Shown here piece by piece: positions 22,690 through 33,299 of a stretch of DNA of 64,000 nt (position 1 is the stretch's first letter; every line of letters begins with the position of its first letter). The stretch comes from Fragilaria crotonensis (Eukaryota > Bacillariophyta > Fragilariophyceae > Fragilariales > Fragilariaceae): positions 1 to 64,000 of the forward strand of contig JAKSYS010000340.1 in assembly GCA_022925895.1 (NCBI GenBank). Direction: 5' to 3'. The notes beneath the pieces were generated by a model. The model saw nothing but the letters and a program-made list of their open reading frames with translations. It did not search any database and was not told the origin of the DNA. Made by a program: the position numbers and the translations under genes.

Positions 22690-24855
22690 ATCCAGAAGAG
22701 TTAGTAGTTTCTCCTACAAAGCCTGTGGATGCTTTTTTAACCGCTTTCAAGACTGCGACGTGGATTGGGTCCCTCCCATTCAATGGACACCTTTGCTTAC
22801 CTTCCGAAGATTTCTGTGCTTCATCGGAAACGAAGCACAACCTGTTCGAGTACACTACTAGTTCCCTATACAAAGGCCCCATGAAGTTTATTGTGCGCTT
22901 CAGTCCATTGCTGTACCCTACTGTTGGAGGATTCGGCAAGGATTCTGGAGGCCAAAAACTTATCACTGATTTATGCCAAGCCGCCAGATCCCTTGGTAAC
23001 TGTGCCCTGATATCCAATGGAAGTAGTGCTAAAGCCTGCAAGGACCAACGCGTTTTGCTGTGCAGTAATGGCCGTAAGTATCATCATCGTTTGGATGTTG
23101 CGCAAGCCGATGCTTATCGTGTGACCACCTATATTGGAGACAAAAGGAACTCTCGTGGTTCCAATAACTCAGGAAAGGCATTGCGACGACGTAATTGCAC
23201 CCAACGCGATACAAGGTGTACTTGTTCTGCAAAAATTGTCATCCGACTAGACCAGTACAGCTTCCACCTAGTTTGTGGGGTCAGAGACAACCAGCATAGG
23301 GGTCACCCACCCATGCCTTCCAACGAGATAACCAATCGCAAACGTTTTCTGGACGCTCCTACCCTGGAAAATGCAGCTGCAATGGCTGCTGCCAATATCC
23401 TGCCCTCACAAGCTGCATTGTTCACCCGAAGCAGTACTGGTGAGCTATTTACCCGTGGACAGATGGCTTATGTTCAAGGTTTTTCCCGAATGGCACAAGA
23501 TTTAATGGATTATTCACCTCAGGGTGCTGCCTTACCCTCTGACATGTCACCGTCAGACAGTATGCTGAATTATCTCCAAAAAATTGGCGCATCATTTGTC
23601 TGTCTGTATCATAACGGGAATACGAAAGAAATTCGTGGTCAAAATCGCAAGGCGGCACGAACTGAAGGCAATCCTGTTGATGATGGGGTTAATCTAACCA
23701 GCCTTTCCATGGTGACCACAATGGAAAGCGCCCCAACCCATAAGTCTGTACCTCTGAGGTCACAGAGACAGCCGATTTCAAGGAATATGCCCAGAGAAGT
23801 AGGCACCCAGTTGGAGCAAGGGACGACCAGGACATTCTTATTGCATGTTGCTGGGTGTTGCCAGATGGTAGACGTCTCTTTCAAGCCTTTCCAGAAGTCG
23901 TTTGCATTGATGGGACACATGAGACAAACAATGAAAGCAGACCCTTGCTTACACTTTTGGTCAAGGATTCGACAGAAATGTGATGGTAGTGGTCAGATGC
24001 TTTGCCCCAAATGAAAGATCTTGGTTGTTCCGTTGGTTATTCCAAGAAGCACTTCCTGTGCTCTTAGGTACTCAAAATTGCGGTTGGTTAAGCTTGTCAT
24101 GACAGATGGCGACTCCCAAGAAATGGCGCAGGTCGACTACGCAATTGCGACATATTTTGTCAACGCAGTTCGTAGTCGCTGTGGATGGCATCTTGTTCAT
24201 CAAGGCTGGAGACAAGAATGCAGAGGTTTAGGCTTTCGCAAGGGCAAGAGAGATTCTGCAAGAAGTCAGGTGAGAGTAATTCAAAACTGGCTATATAGCT
24301 GGATGCGCCGCGGGGTAGACTCGAAAGAAGAACAATATGAAGTGTAAGTCACACTATTTTGGTCTCCACATGTATGTCGTTGACTGTACCTAACATGATC
24401 ACTGTGACTACAGAAGTAAGGCCCTATTAATTACTTATTTGAAGTCAGATGTTGTGAAGGCCATTTTCAGCGATGATGGTGGAGAGAAACTGTTGGACTT
24501 CATCCGTGGTTGTATCATCCCACATGAGCAAAGTTATTGTTTCTACTTGCGGAAGGGCATTAGGCACTTTGAGACCACCACGAACTCTGGTCATGAAGGG
24601 ACCAATCACGCCATCAAATCTGGTCCTTCCCGTGTACTTCCACAGCATGCAATTGACAAATCGGCCAAAATTCAGCTGGATATGGATTGTAACAAGTTCG
24701 ACCTCTATCGTCGTCATCTAGCTACCGCGTTGCTTGGAAGAGCAACATGGAGTACCTCCCTGACTGTGAACGACATTACTCTCCCAGCAGAATTCATGTT
24801 GAAATTTGCTATTCGGGAGTGCGAGAACTATGCATCTAACAACCGAATGATTTGA
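22690..24855 (+). pseudogene. MULE transposase, FAR1-like, spliced, frame-broken
   Basis: The coding stretch appears to begin after a splice-acceptor-like TTTAG at about 22690. An N-terminal FAR1/MULE DNA-binding region has KACKDQRVLLCSNGRKYHHR, then RCTCSAKI and FHLVCGVRDNQHRGHPP. The catalytic core follows with CIDGTHETNNESRPLL (first D), LVMTDGDSQEMAQVD (second D) and GHEGTNHAIK (final E). A clean 70-base intron (24344-24413, GTAAGT...CTACAG) joins EEQYEV to SKALLITYL in frame. Frame changes lie near 23.75 kb and 24.08 kb. The stop at 24853 falls inside the arm of the foldback repeat, and no SWIM zinc finger follows, so the C-terminus may have been clipped by that repeat. Confidence 0.8.
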
Positions 24856-25240
24856 ATTGGTAACTCGTACAACGCAGCGACATTAGTGTATTTTTTTCTA
24901 CCAGTAATGTCGACGCTTGTACAACGCGGCGACATTGGTGGATTTTTTCTACCAGTAATGTCGACGCTGCTGTACAGCACGGCGACATTGGTGGATTTTT
25001 CTACCAGTAATGTCGACGCTTGCTGTACAGCACGGCGACATCGACATTATTGTATTTTTCACCAGTAATGTCGACGCTTTTACACGACGGCGACATTGGT
25101 GGCCTTTTTTCTACCAGTAATGTCGACGCTTGTACAACAAGCCAACATTAGTGGATTTTTTTCAACCAGTAATGTCGTCACATGTACACGATGGCCACAT
25201 GAGTGGATTTTATGCTACCAATTCGATAATTTGCAGATTA
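24840..25240 (+). repeat. Foldback array, left arm (about 7 hairpin units)
   Basis: Units of 50-58 bases each hold CGACATTGGTGG and CCAGTAATGTCG separated by a T-rich loop, so every unit is itself a hairpin. The arm begins with AACCGAATGATTTGAATTGG, overlapping the transposase stop, and this boundary recurs inverted at the end of the right arm. Confidence 0.9.
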
Positions 25241-26389
25241 TTCAGGTTGCAACAAACAACGTTGTTATTCAGGGCTGTGAGTTGTCATTTCCTCCTACAA
25301 CTGCAGTTTTTAGATATAAGGATAGACAAAAAACATCCTTACATTGGTAAGAGTCCGTGCGTGATGACAAGCAGTGGTGATATCTTGGATTGAAAATAAG
25401 CATATCTCCCGGTCTCAGTGCGACAGCTATCCCTTGTTCTGCAAATCTCTAGTGCGTATAGCGAGATGATTGTTTTGTTTGCGCCCTCTAGTGCGTATAG
25501 CGAGATGATTGTTTTGTGGACATGCGTCAACTTGTTGATGGCAGCCTGTCTTGGAATCAATGTGAATACAGTGTCTCCACATGCCAATTCCAAACGGGCT
25601 CCAGAAATAGTGTCAACAACTTGCAGATTTTCAGCGACCGTTAGAACAATTGAATTACCCACATTACCTGGAAGGATTGCAGTTGTGTCCAGTGTTCCAC
25701 TATAGAAGATAGGTCTACTGCTCAAGAAGAAGGCTTTGCACAGTGCATGCCATGGTGATGAAGAAATGGTCGCAGGCAATCTATCTTCTTCTTCTTTGCT
25801 TTATCGCGTTTCATTGCCTGCTTGCTTCAAGGATAGCCGTACTGTCCTGACAAGTTGTACGCCACCTGACTCTGCAACTCGAACTAGTGTTCCTTGATTT
25901 GTACACGTTGGAAGCCTCGCTTTTCAGCTCTGTCAACATCAAAGATAGCGGAATTGTCGGTCTTCCCAACGGTACTACGCCTCATGATCGCTTCCCGTTG
26001 ATCTCGGATCTGCTGCTACCATGAACAATGTCACGGCTAGCGGTGTCCTTTTTCACAACTGTACTACGCCTCACAAAGGTTTCTCGCTGTCGTTGTTCCC
26101 AACGGTACTACGCCTCATGATCGTTTCCTCGTTGATCTCGGATCTGCTGCTACCATGAACAATGTCACGGCTAGCGGTGTCCTTTTTCACAACTGTACTA
26201 CGCCTCACAAAGGTTTCCGCGTTGATCCTTCAACGTCCGCTAACAATGAGATGGCAAATAATACACAGGAATTTCTGAAGTGCATTTCTGAAAAACATGT
26301 TCTTTGATGACGTTTGCGCCACTGACGCACTGAATTCTCGTAAGTGCCGCTGTGTTTTTGCGCAGCGTAAAAGTGGCGGCAAGCACCAT
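25241..26389. other. Unique core of the foldback
   Basis: No identified gene. It contains a 38-base direct duplication (TCTAGTGCGTATAGCGAGAT..., 25449 and 25487) and a tandem duplication of about 130 bases (near 25967-26097 and 26098-26228) with ACTACGCCTCA and CTGCTGCTACCATGAAC in both copies. A 146-codon minus-strand open frame (25779-25339) spans the first duplication; its product is unrecognised. Confidence 0.6.
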
Positions 26390-27222
26390 CGTGTACATGT
26401 GACGACATTACTGGTAGAAAAAAATCCACTAATGTCGCCTTGTTGTACAAGCGTTGACATTAGTGGTAGAAAAAAATCCACCAATGTCGCCGCGTTGTTA
26501 CTGGTAGAAAATCCACCAATGTCGATGTGTTGTACAAGCGTCGACATTACTGGTAGAAATCAGTAATGTCGCACAAGCGCGACATTACTGGTAGAAATTC
26601 ACTATGTCGCCGTGTGGTACAAGCGTCGACATTACTGGTAGAAAAATCCACCAATGTCGCCGCGTGGTACAAGCGTCGACATTACTGGTAGAAAAAAATC
26701 ACACTAATGTCGATGTCGCCGTGCTGTACAAGCGTCGACATTAGTGGTAGAAATCCACTAATGTCGCCGTGTGGTACAAGCGTCGACATTACTGGTAGAA
26801 AATCCACCAATGTCGCCGCGTGGTACAAACGTCGACATTACTGGTAGAAAAAAATCACACTAATGTCGATGTTGCCGTGCTGTACCAGCGTCGACATTAC
26901 TGGTAGAAAAAAATCCACTAATGTCGCCGTGTGGTACAAGCGTCGACATTACTGGTAGAAAAAAATCCACCAATGTCGCCGCGTGGTACAAGCGTCGACA
27001 TTACTGGTAGAAAAATCACACTAATGTCGATGTCGCCGTGCTGTACAAGCGTCGACATTAGTGGTAGAAAATCCACTAATGTCGCCGTGTGGTACAAGCG
27101 TCGACATTACTGGTAGAAAATCACACTAATGTCGCCTTGTTGTACAAGCGTCGACATTACTGGTAGAAAAAAATACACTAATGTCGCTGCGTTGTACGAG
27201 TTACCAATTCAAATCATTCGGT
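26390..27222 (-). repeat. Foldback array, right arm (about 15 hairpin units)
   Basis: Inverted relative to the left arm. The unit is GTCGACATTACTGGTAG, an A-run, then CCACTAATGTCGCCG and a GGTACAAGC end. From about 26.6 to 27.1 kb three unit types recur in the order A-B-C three times (endings CCGCGTGG, CACACTAATGTCGATG and CCGTGTGG), a higher-order repeat. It ends with ATTCAAATCATTCGGTT, the mirror of the left arm boundary. Confidence 0.9.
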
Positions 27223-27424
27223 TATCATACAACGCAACGGAGTGTCGTATCAAGTATGCTGTTACACGCATAACAAATTTCAAAAATTAACTGGCTGGCG
27301 TGAACAAAGGGTGGGCAGGCGTACTGGAAAACCCATGAAAGAAATGAGAAACGAAGATTCCATGTTATCTTCGGCCTACGCGTGTCACAGGTGCTCTACA
27401 TGATGGTCCCACGCAGCTTCATTA

Positions 27425-27466
27425 CTGTGACGAAAATGTTGACGTCATTTCCTTGCATTCTAATCG
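27425..27466 (-). repeat. MULE right terminal inverted repeat
   Basis: Reverse complement of 22335-22376; includes TGACGTCA at 27440-27447. Confidence 0.85.
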
Positions 27467-27684
27467 GATCCCCGAGTGTACCAGGTACTGAATGATATCA
27501 TACACTTAAAACATTGAATTGTTCACCTTGTCGTTGTCATCTTGACACCCAACGTGTGGGACGCGTGTTTTCTCTCATTTTCTGTTCCGTCACAAGAATC
27601 CATTACACTTGTTCACCAGCAGGAGTTCCTGGTAATAGTAGTCTGATTGACTGACAACTGCTTCCGTACACATCAAACGTCAAA

Positions 27685-29303
27685 ATGATGAAGACTGCAA
27701 CGACCATGCGGATGGCACGGGATTGTTATCTCCGAAGCCACTCTCGGCATGTTGTCAAGTTCAATACTGCTGCGGGTGCGACGTTGAGGCCTAGTTCAAG
27801 CATCGTCATTACGACACCTGCATCATTTACAACCTGCGACGATACAAGCACATGTGGTCGAAGTTACTTTGGAACAAATACTATCTTTGCCGACCGAGCG
27901 TTTGAAGGTGTTAGTGACGAAGTATCGAAACAGATTTTACATCATGCACGTCAGCCCCAAACTGCCGTTTCTTTGAAAACTTTACTCCAGACGGGACGAG
28001 GGGAATTCTTGCACAAGACGTACAAACAGCTAGATGAGGATGACAATCATCGAGGAGCGACTGGAAAAGTTCTGATGCAAGTGAGTCATTGATACTTTAT
28101 GTCACTGTGATTGTGTGCAAACTACAAATTCAATCTCACCACGCGTTCCTTCCCTGCCCTCACAAACATGCAATAGGTTGCTAGTTTTCTTCGCCGCGAA
28201 CTTCCCATCCGTTTGGCCCATCGCATTACGGATTTGGAGCGAGTCCCGTACATGAGCGAAATGCCCTCAGTGGTGGGAGTCAAGAAGCTGTACACCCAAT
28301 CCTTTCTTGAACTGATTGAATTCCACGAAAAAATCACAACCTTGGCGCACGAAGAAGAATTCAGTCAACTCATTGAACGCATTTACAATCGTCACTCCAA
28401 GGTCTTGGTGCAAATGGCACGCGGGGCTTACGAATTTCGTGATGCCATTCGATTGGGACAATTCAAGGAGTTGGACACTAGTCGTTCTGCCTTTGATCAG
28501 ATGGAATCGACTCATGAATTCCTCGATCGATTCTATTTATGCCGCATCGGCATTCGTGTCTTGATCGGACAGTACCTGGCTCTGCGTCAACCACCCGTCG
28601 AGAATTACATTGGACTCATTTGTTCTCACACCAGTCCGTACGAAATCGTCAAGCGAGCCATTGATGATGCCAGCTTCATGTGTACACGAAAGTACGGAGA
28701 TGCCCCAGAAGTTATCATGAGCGGACGACTGGAACAAACATTTCCGTACATTCCGACTCATTTACGTGAGTATACATGCAAACAATTGTCTGGCTCTGGG
28801 AGTACTTCAGTATTGCATTCTTCTGTACTTTTTGCGTTTGGTCTCTGGACTAACCTTTTTGTTTGTTTTTGTGGTTCTCAGATTACATTCTCCTCGAGTT
28901 GCTCAAAAATAGTATGCGCGCCACGGTCGATTGGCACGGGATTGATGGCGACTTCCCTCCCATCAAGGTGGTAATTGCGGATGGCGATGACAATGAAGAT
29001 GTGATTATTAAAGTATCTGATGAAGGTGGCGGTATCCCACGCAGCAACATGCGTAAAATTTGGTCGTATCTATTCACAACAGCAGACCCGGCTATTCAAC
29101 GAGGTATGGTCATGTTGAATCCAACTGACGATCATGCGATTGATTCGCCTTTGGCTGGGTTGGGATACGGACTTCCCATCAGTCGATCGTATTGTAGGTA
29201 TTTTGGCGGTGATTTGAGTATCATGAGTATGGAAGGACATGGTACAGATGCCTTTGTATACTTGGCGAGATTGGGGAATATGCGAGAGCCAGTGCCCATT
29301 TGA
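27685..29303 (+). CDS. Mitochondrial pyruvate dehydrogenase kinase family protein (3 exons)
   Basis: The exons are 27685-28080, 28177-28765 and 28882-29303 with GTGAGT...AG introns of 96 and 116 bases, giving 468 residues. The Arg-rich, Ser/Thr-rich first 25 residues (MMKTATTMRMARD...) look like a mitochondrial presequence. The N-terminal helical domain has ELPIRLAHRI and FLDRFYLCRIGIRVLIGQ. The GHKL ATPase part follows with ELLKNSMRATV (N box), VSDEGGGIPRSN (G1), GLGYGLPISRSY (G2) and EGHGTDAFVYL. Exon 2/3 joining restores HLHYILLELLKN, as in the family. These enzymes inactivate the mitochondrial pyruvate dehydrogenase complex by serine phosphorylation of E1-alpha. FLDRFYL favours PDK over the sister branched-chain ketoacid dehydrogenase kinase, but that alternative is not excluded. 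The gene starts 220 bases after the MULE. Confidence 0.92.
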
Positions 29304-29870
29304 AGACGATTCTGGTGAATGCTGCAAGGTAGAGGAAGGAGCGAAGTGTACATCGCCATTGTTATGTTAACGTGAAACACCACCGATTCTATAACTCGAA
29401 TACTGTTACAAACATATGGCAAAGCATCACTTCCCGTGATTCTCAAGGGTGGGCAGGGCATTCAATGAAAGCATTATTATATACATTTTTATAAACGAGG
29501 CATAATTCACAAAACGTACTCGGAAGTTGTTGATGTATGTCATACTGATGTATTATGCCTTGAACGCAATCGTGCAATTCAAGTTGTGCATTTTTCAGAT
29601 GCCCATCGTTTCCCAACAAAAGAAATGACTGGAGTTCTATCACGTCTCGAATATCCTGACTCATTTGTGCTATCTGTGCAAAACGCTCCGCTCCGAACCA
29701 TATCCACTACACTAATGTAATCGTACACCCCAACAATGCCCGAATACCATAAGGATGGCTATGCATGCAATTCTACTGTAGGTCAATCCGATCATATCTA
29801 TGAATCATAAAAATGTACTAGAGGATAGGCAATCATTGTCTCGTCCAGTAGTGACTTTCCTAAACAAGTT
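29304..29870. other. No gene seen
   Basis: 3' flank of the kinase gene; only short open frames without recognisable content. Confidence 0.4.
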
Positions 29871-29872
29871 GT

Positions 29873-30415
29873 TCACAAACCGTCAGTGGCAAGCCTTCCT
29901 GTTTGATTCTCCATAGTAGGCTTGTCGGAAGCATTACAATTTTGCATTGAAGACTGGAGGTAATGTGTGAAGATGATGAAACCACAACAAGGTGACAACG
30001 GATTGGGCTGTTTCTGGTCTAGGCCCCGCAACGTCAAATTTGTGCCAGTATGACTACGACGGTCTACATCTCGCCTGTTCGGTAACCATGTTAAGCTCGA
30101 AAAAGGGATCTTCGGAAGTGTTTCTTGGGTTGAAAACGCCAAGTCACTTCTATCAAAAACCACGAGTCTGGAGTTGACACCTTTCTGCGCCGAGGATAGT
30201 TTTTCGTGACTGTCCCGAATGCAGCAAACATACCCCGTCGCTATTCCGCACCTATTTTCATCCCACGAATACACGTCACCGACACGTGAGTCAGTGTAGT
30301 CAGTGCTGGAGGTCATTCTAATGTCGAATGTCGAATTCCATTTGTTCCGTACGACGTCGTCGTTTCGTTCAGCATTCGGAGTACTAGTCGTACAAGATAC
30401 CATCAGGGATTGCAT
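29873..30415 (-). CDS. Unidentified 180-residue open frame
   Basis: Starts at a true ATG (MQSLMVSCTTSTPNAERND). It contains SWDENRCGIATGYVCCIRDSH and SRLVVFDRSDLAFSTQE, which read like folded protein and not low-complexity noise. No domain is recognised, there is no signal peptide, and the last 50 residues look non-conserved. It could be one exon of a larger gene, a decayed gene or chance. Confidence 0.3.
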   Translation of the reverse strand: MQSLMVSCTTSTPNAERNDDVVRNKWNSTFDIRMTSSTDYTDSRVGDVYSWDENRCGIATGYVCCIRDSHEKLSSAQKGVNSRLVVFDRSDLAFSTQETLPKIPFSSLTWLPNRRDVDRRSHTGTNLTLRGLDQKQPNPLSPCCGFIIFTHYLQSSMQNCNASDKPTMENQTGRLATDGL

Positions 30416-30419
30416 TCAC

Positions 30420-31200
30420 GCTTCCATCATTCACATGTTACAAAACGGGTTCGCTATGATAGGCCCAATGCAAACTCTAGAAGAAGGTCCAGAGCGTTTT
30501 TCGAGCCGATATTGCCCCACGAAATGGTCCCTATGGCCTTTACGGAACCAGAACGCAAATATCTACTCTAGCACTCTACCAGAGAAATTTGTCGTACGGA
30601 TTGTACCTGTTCACCGTACACGCAATCGAAACAAATACTCCGATTTGTCTTGTTCCTTATTCTCGTAGACTACTGGTACACGCTACACCCTTAAGTGCCG
30701 CCTGAGCATTTGATACAGACAAAAATATTTTGTCTCAGCAGCATTCGAGCACACTCGTATCTATGTTGAAATGACCCCATATTTGTCGATGCAACCAAAA
30801 TGTCATGTCAAGATACTTCTATGAAAAGCCTTCTTTAGAATTTAGACATCGAAACGAAAAAAGCTTTCTGTTACCGCGTTTGCGTGGTGCATACTGGGAT
30901 TCTACATGATTATGCCCCCAACTTAGTTAGTCGTGTGACGCGGCTGCCCAAGAACATTTTGAATGCGATGAAAGTGGTCAGCAACGACATGTCATGTGAC
31001 TATTATATGCGGATGGTACTGGATTTCCATTCGTTCGATTTTACATGACATGCACGTACAGGTACAAAGATTATTTAGTGCTAAGAACTCATGCCCGGTC
31101 ATCACGCACATCAGTGCCTACCTCTATGCATTATGTCCGATTATAAATCAGCATGTACTCCTATTGCAAGTACCTGGTACTGGAGTCGAATGGATTGATT
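30420..31200. other. No gene seen
   Basis: Intergenic sequence left of the MITE; short open frames only. Confidence 0.4.
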
Positions 31201-31205
31201 GGTTT

Positions 31206-31360
31206 CGATTAGAATGCAAGGAAATGACGTCAATGATGACGTCACAGTACTGACCCTTTCACGTGCTACCTACGGTGATACAGTACTACAGTAAGACAGT
31301 AACATAGGGAGAGCATGCTCATTGGGTACGGCTTGACGTCATTTCCTTGCATTCTAATCG
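31206..31360. mobile_element. 155-base MITE with MULE ends and three CRE motifs
   Basis: Both ends carry the 28-base inverted repeat (starting CGATTAGAATGCAAGG) identical to the ends of the MULE at 22335-27466, so it is a non-autonomous relative. TGACGTCA occurs at 31225-31232, 31237-31244 and 31334-31341. The element sits about 460 bases upstream of the gene at 31819. Confidence 0.9.
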
Positions 31361-31818
31361 GATCCTACATAAATGTAGCAAAGACGAGGTCATGGGCATT
31401 GTTTAAATCTCATTATGACTGTGTCTTTTCGGCACTTTCCGCGAAGACGCTTTTCGGTCACGTTACCAGACATGAAACCGACATTCGAAGAATCATCAAA
31501 CGGACCCGGAAAGAAACATTTAAACGAATTAACTTAAATGTTAAGGAACACTTAAGCGCAGCTGGGGAATAAAGACGAAACCAAAGTTCCTTTAGTTCGC
31601 CCTGAAATGCCATTTTCATTTGCCCTGGAGCCTTCTAATTGGCTGATACAAATACCCTCGAATCGAAATTCTATCAAGTACGACCAGACGACATCCGAAA
31701 ATGCCGAGCTCCCAGGGCTACGATCAAGAACAATCAATTGTGCATCAATCATTCCTCCGAACGTCACACAACTTTCAATCATTTCTTCTTCTAAAACACT
31801 ACCTCCAACTACGCAGTC
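31361..31818. promoter_or_regulatory. 5' region of the 31819 gene
   Basis: Between the MITE and the ATG there is no gene I trust. The 80 bases before the ATG are pyrimidine- and A-rich (TTTCTTCTTC...), as in many diatom leaders. No clear TATA box is seen. Confidence 0.3.
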
Positions 31819-32322
31819 ATGTCTCCTTTCGCCGACACCTCTGAGCTGACCATCGATGCTGAATGGGACAACATGTGCGATATTGTGGAAACGAGCGAAG
31901 ATATGCCTTCTTCTTCGAAAGAAGTATGCAAGGTCCTCGAAGAGTGGACTTCTGACGACGAATCCGTCGACATGGATATCATGGAGGTGGATGAAGAGAT
32001 CGGATCTAACTTTCTCTGCGACGACCTTTTCGGAGAAGTTGTTTGTTCATCTCCGACCTCACCCCAAGACGAATTCATGGCAGTGGACAACTTCTCCGAG
32101 ATGTTCATGGTTTCTGACGGCGACGACAAACGTGTCGACCCTAGATGCCGAGAGGCCTTCCTCAAGCTCCAAGAGTCCATGAGACGCAGCCAAGAGACCA
32201 GAATGGCCCTCACCATCAAGTCCATTCAGGCCAACGATGACTATGCGCGTCGTCAAAGCATCATCGCCTCCATCGAGGCATCGTGCAAGCAGATCCAAGA
32301 TTCGTTCGCCCCAGCTTGCTGA
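31819..32322 (+). CDS. Acidic protein with C-terminal coiled-coil-like helix, unknown function
   Basis: A 167-residue single-exon frame from a clean ATG (MSPFADTSELTID). The first 110 residues are strongly acidic (EEWTSDDESVDMDIMEVDEE) and Met/Ser-rich. The last 55 form a charged amphipathic helix: DPRCREAFLKLQESMRRSQETR, then SIQANDDYARRQSII and ASIEASCKQIQDSF. This two-part design (acidic tail plus ESMRRSQETR-type helix) resembles small diatom proteins of unknown function that I recall, possibly nuclear acidic co-regulators, but that role is a guess. It has no signal peptide. Codon use looks coding throughout. Confidence 0.65.
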   Translation: MSPFADTSELTIDAEWDNMCDIVETSEDMPSSSKEVCKVLEEWTSDDESVDMDIMEVDEEIGSNFLCDDLFGEVVCSSPTSPQDEFMAVDNFSEMFMVSDGDDKRVDPRCREAFLKLQESMRRSQETRMALTIKSIQANDDYARRQSIIASIEASCKQIQDSFAPAC

Positions 32323-32329
32323 CCGGGTG

Positions 32330-33130
32330 CTCTCAAACTTTGGTTGTACACGAGATGCGCTGTTCCGCTTAATTGCGCGCTCTGATGTCGCTCGCATCTC
32401 TCCCAATCGATCCAACGACACCGGATGTACTCTTTTCACTATCCTAATGTATCACTAGTCTTCTATCAAACTACTTCATATTCCATGTGTTACATTTGTT
32501 ATTCCTTAAGATAGTAGTTCACCTGAAAACCTCGGATCCATGGTGGATCCTCTAAAACAATCGGTGGTTTGGTAATGGAAAATCTCAACGGTCGGCCTCA
32601 TTTATGCCAGTCTCGGCGGCAATTCCCGGTCATCTTGGGCATAAATCTCTAGTGGCAACTCGAGTTCAGGAGGGAATCTGTGCACATTTGATTCTCACGT
32701 TCGATTTCCTTCACATCCTTTGGGCTCTATCGTTCTTACAGATTCGTTGCCCAAGGATCGAATTTTCCTGATCAACTCAAACGCATCGTCGAGCCCACTC
32801 TTATGATTCAGTCGAATCTTGAATCTATGGCACTCAGTACAGTACTTTAGCGGCTATCCGGATCAATCTACCGAGACCACGCGGATCATGTTTATTTTTC
32901 GAAGCAACGAGTTCAAGGTCAATTTTGGCGGATCGCTGAGATGACTCACTTACTCATCGTGTCGTCAGTCGGGAGTCGGGAGTGGTTTTCTTGCGAGATG
33001 AAAATGAATTTTTAAAATTTGCTGTGACATCGGTGGAATCAGTCGCCATCTGGTTTTCGCTTGAGCTTCTCGTTTCCAGTTAGGAGTTAAAAAATTTCAG
33101 ATGCAGTTCTCAAGAATCGTTGTTCCCCTT
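32330..33130. other. No gene seen
   Basis: Intergenic. The only item of note is the inverted pair GGATCCATGGTGGATCC near 32536. Confidence 0.4.
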
Positions 33131-33134
33131 CTGA

Positions 33135-33290
33135 TATAAAAGCCGTCAGTGCACATCATCGGCTTCAGCGAGGGGCAATTCAGACATGTCATTGCGTTTA
33201 CATGCCGTCAAAGGCTACTACCGGGTGTCCGAAGTATTCAAGAAACACCAGAAAAGGGGTATCATCATAGGACTTAGACTATCATTGTGA
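33135..33290 (+). other. TATA box followed by a 34-codon open frame
   Basis: TATAAAAG at 33135-33142 lies about 44 bases before an ATG (33186) that opens MSLRLHAVKGYYRVSEVFKK and ends at 33290. The layout is promoter-like, but so short a frame may be a leader peptide, a first exon or chance. Confidence 0.3.
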
Positions 33291-33299
33291 GATGTGACA

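Larger units (their letters stand above)
22335..27466 (+). mobile_element. Mutator-like (MULE) transposon with internal foldback arrays
   Basis: Terminal inverted repeats lie at 22335-22376 and 27425-27466. The outer 28 bases (starting CGATTAGAATGCAAGG) are identical and the rest differ at two or three sites. The left half carries a MULE transposase (22690-24855). The right half is a giant inverted repeat built from hairpin minisatellites (24840-25240 and 26390-27222). The same 28-base ends frame a 155-base MITE at 31206-31360. I found no convincing 9-base target duplication; GCGTACCGG at 22323 versus GTGTACCAG at 27476 is the nearest candidate. Confidence 0.85.

Noticed and set aside
25339-25779. 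Second gene of the MULE on the minus strand
   Set aside because: The frame spans an obvious 38-base duplication, has no domain I recognise and no splice support.
24863-27200. CRISPR-like array of regularly spaced repeats
   Set aside because: The 'spacers' are parts of the repeat unit itself, the units are hairpins in two opposite orientations, there are no cas genes, and the genome is eukaryotic.
27685-29303. Branched-chain ketoacid dehydrogenase kinase as the first call
   Set aside because: FLDRFYLCRI and the overall word order fit pyruvate dehydrogenase kinase better; kept only as an alternative.
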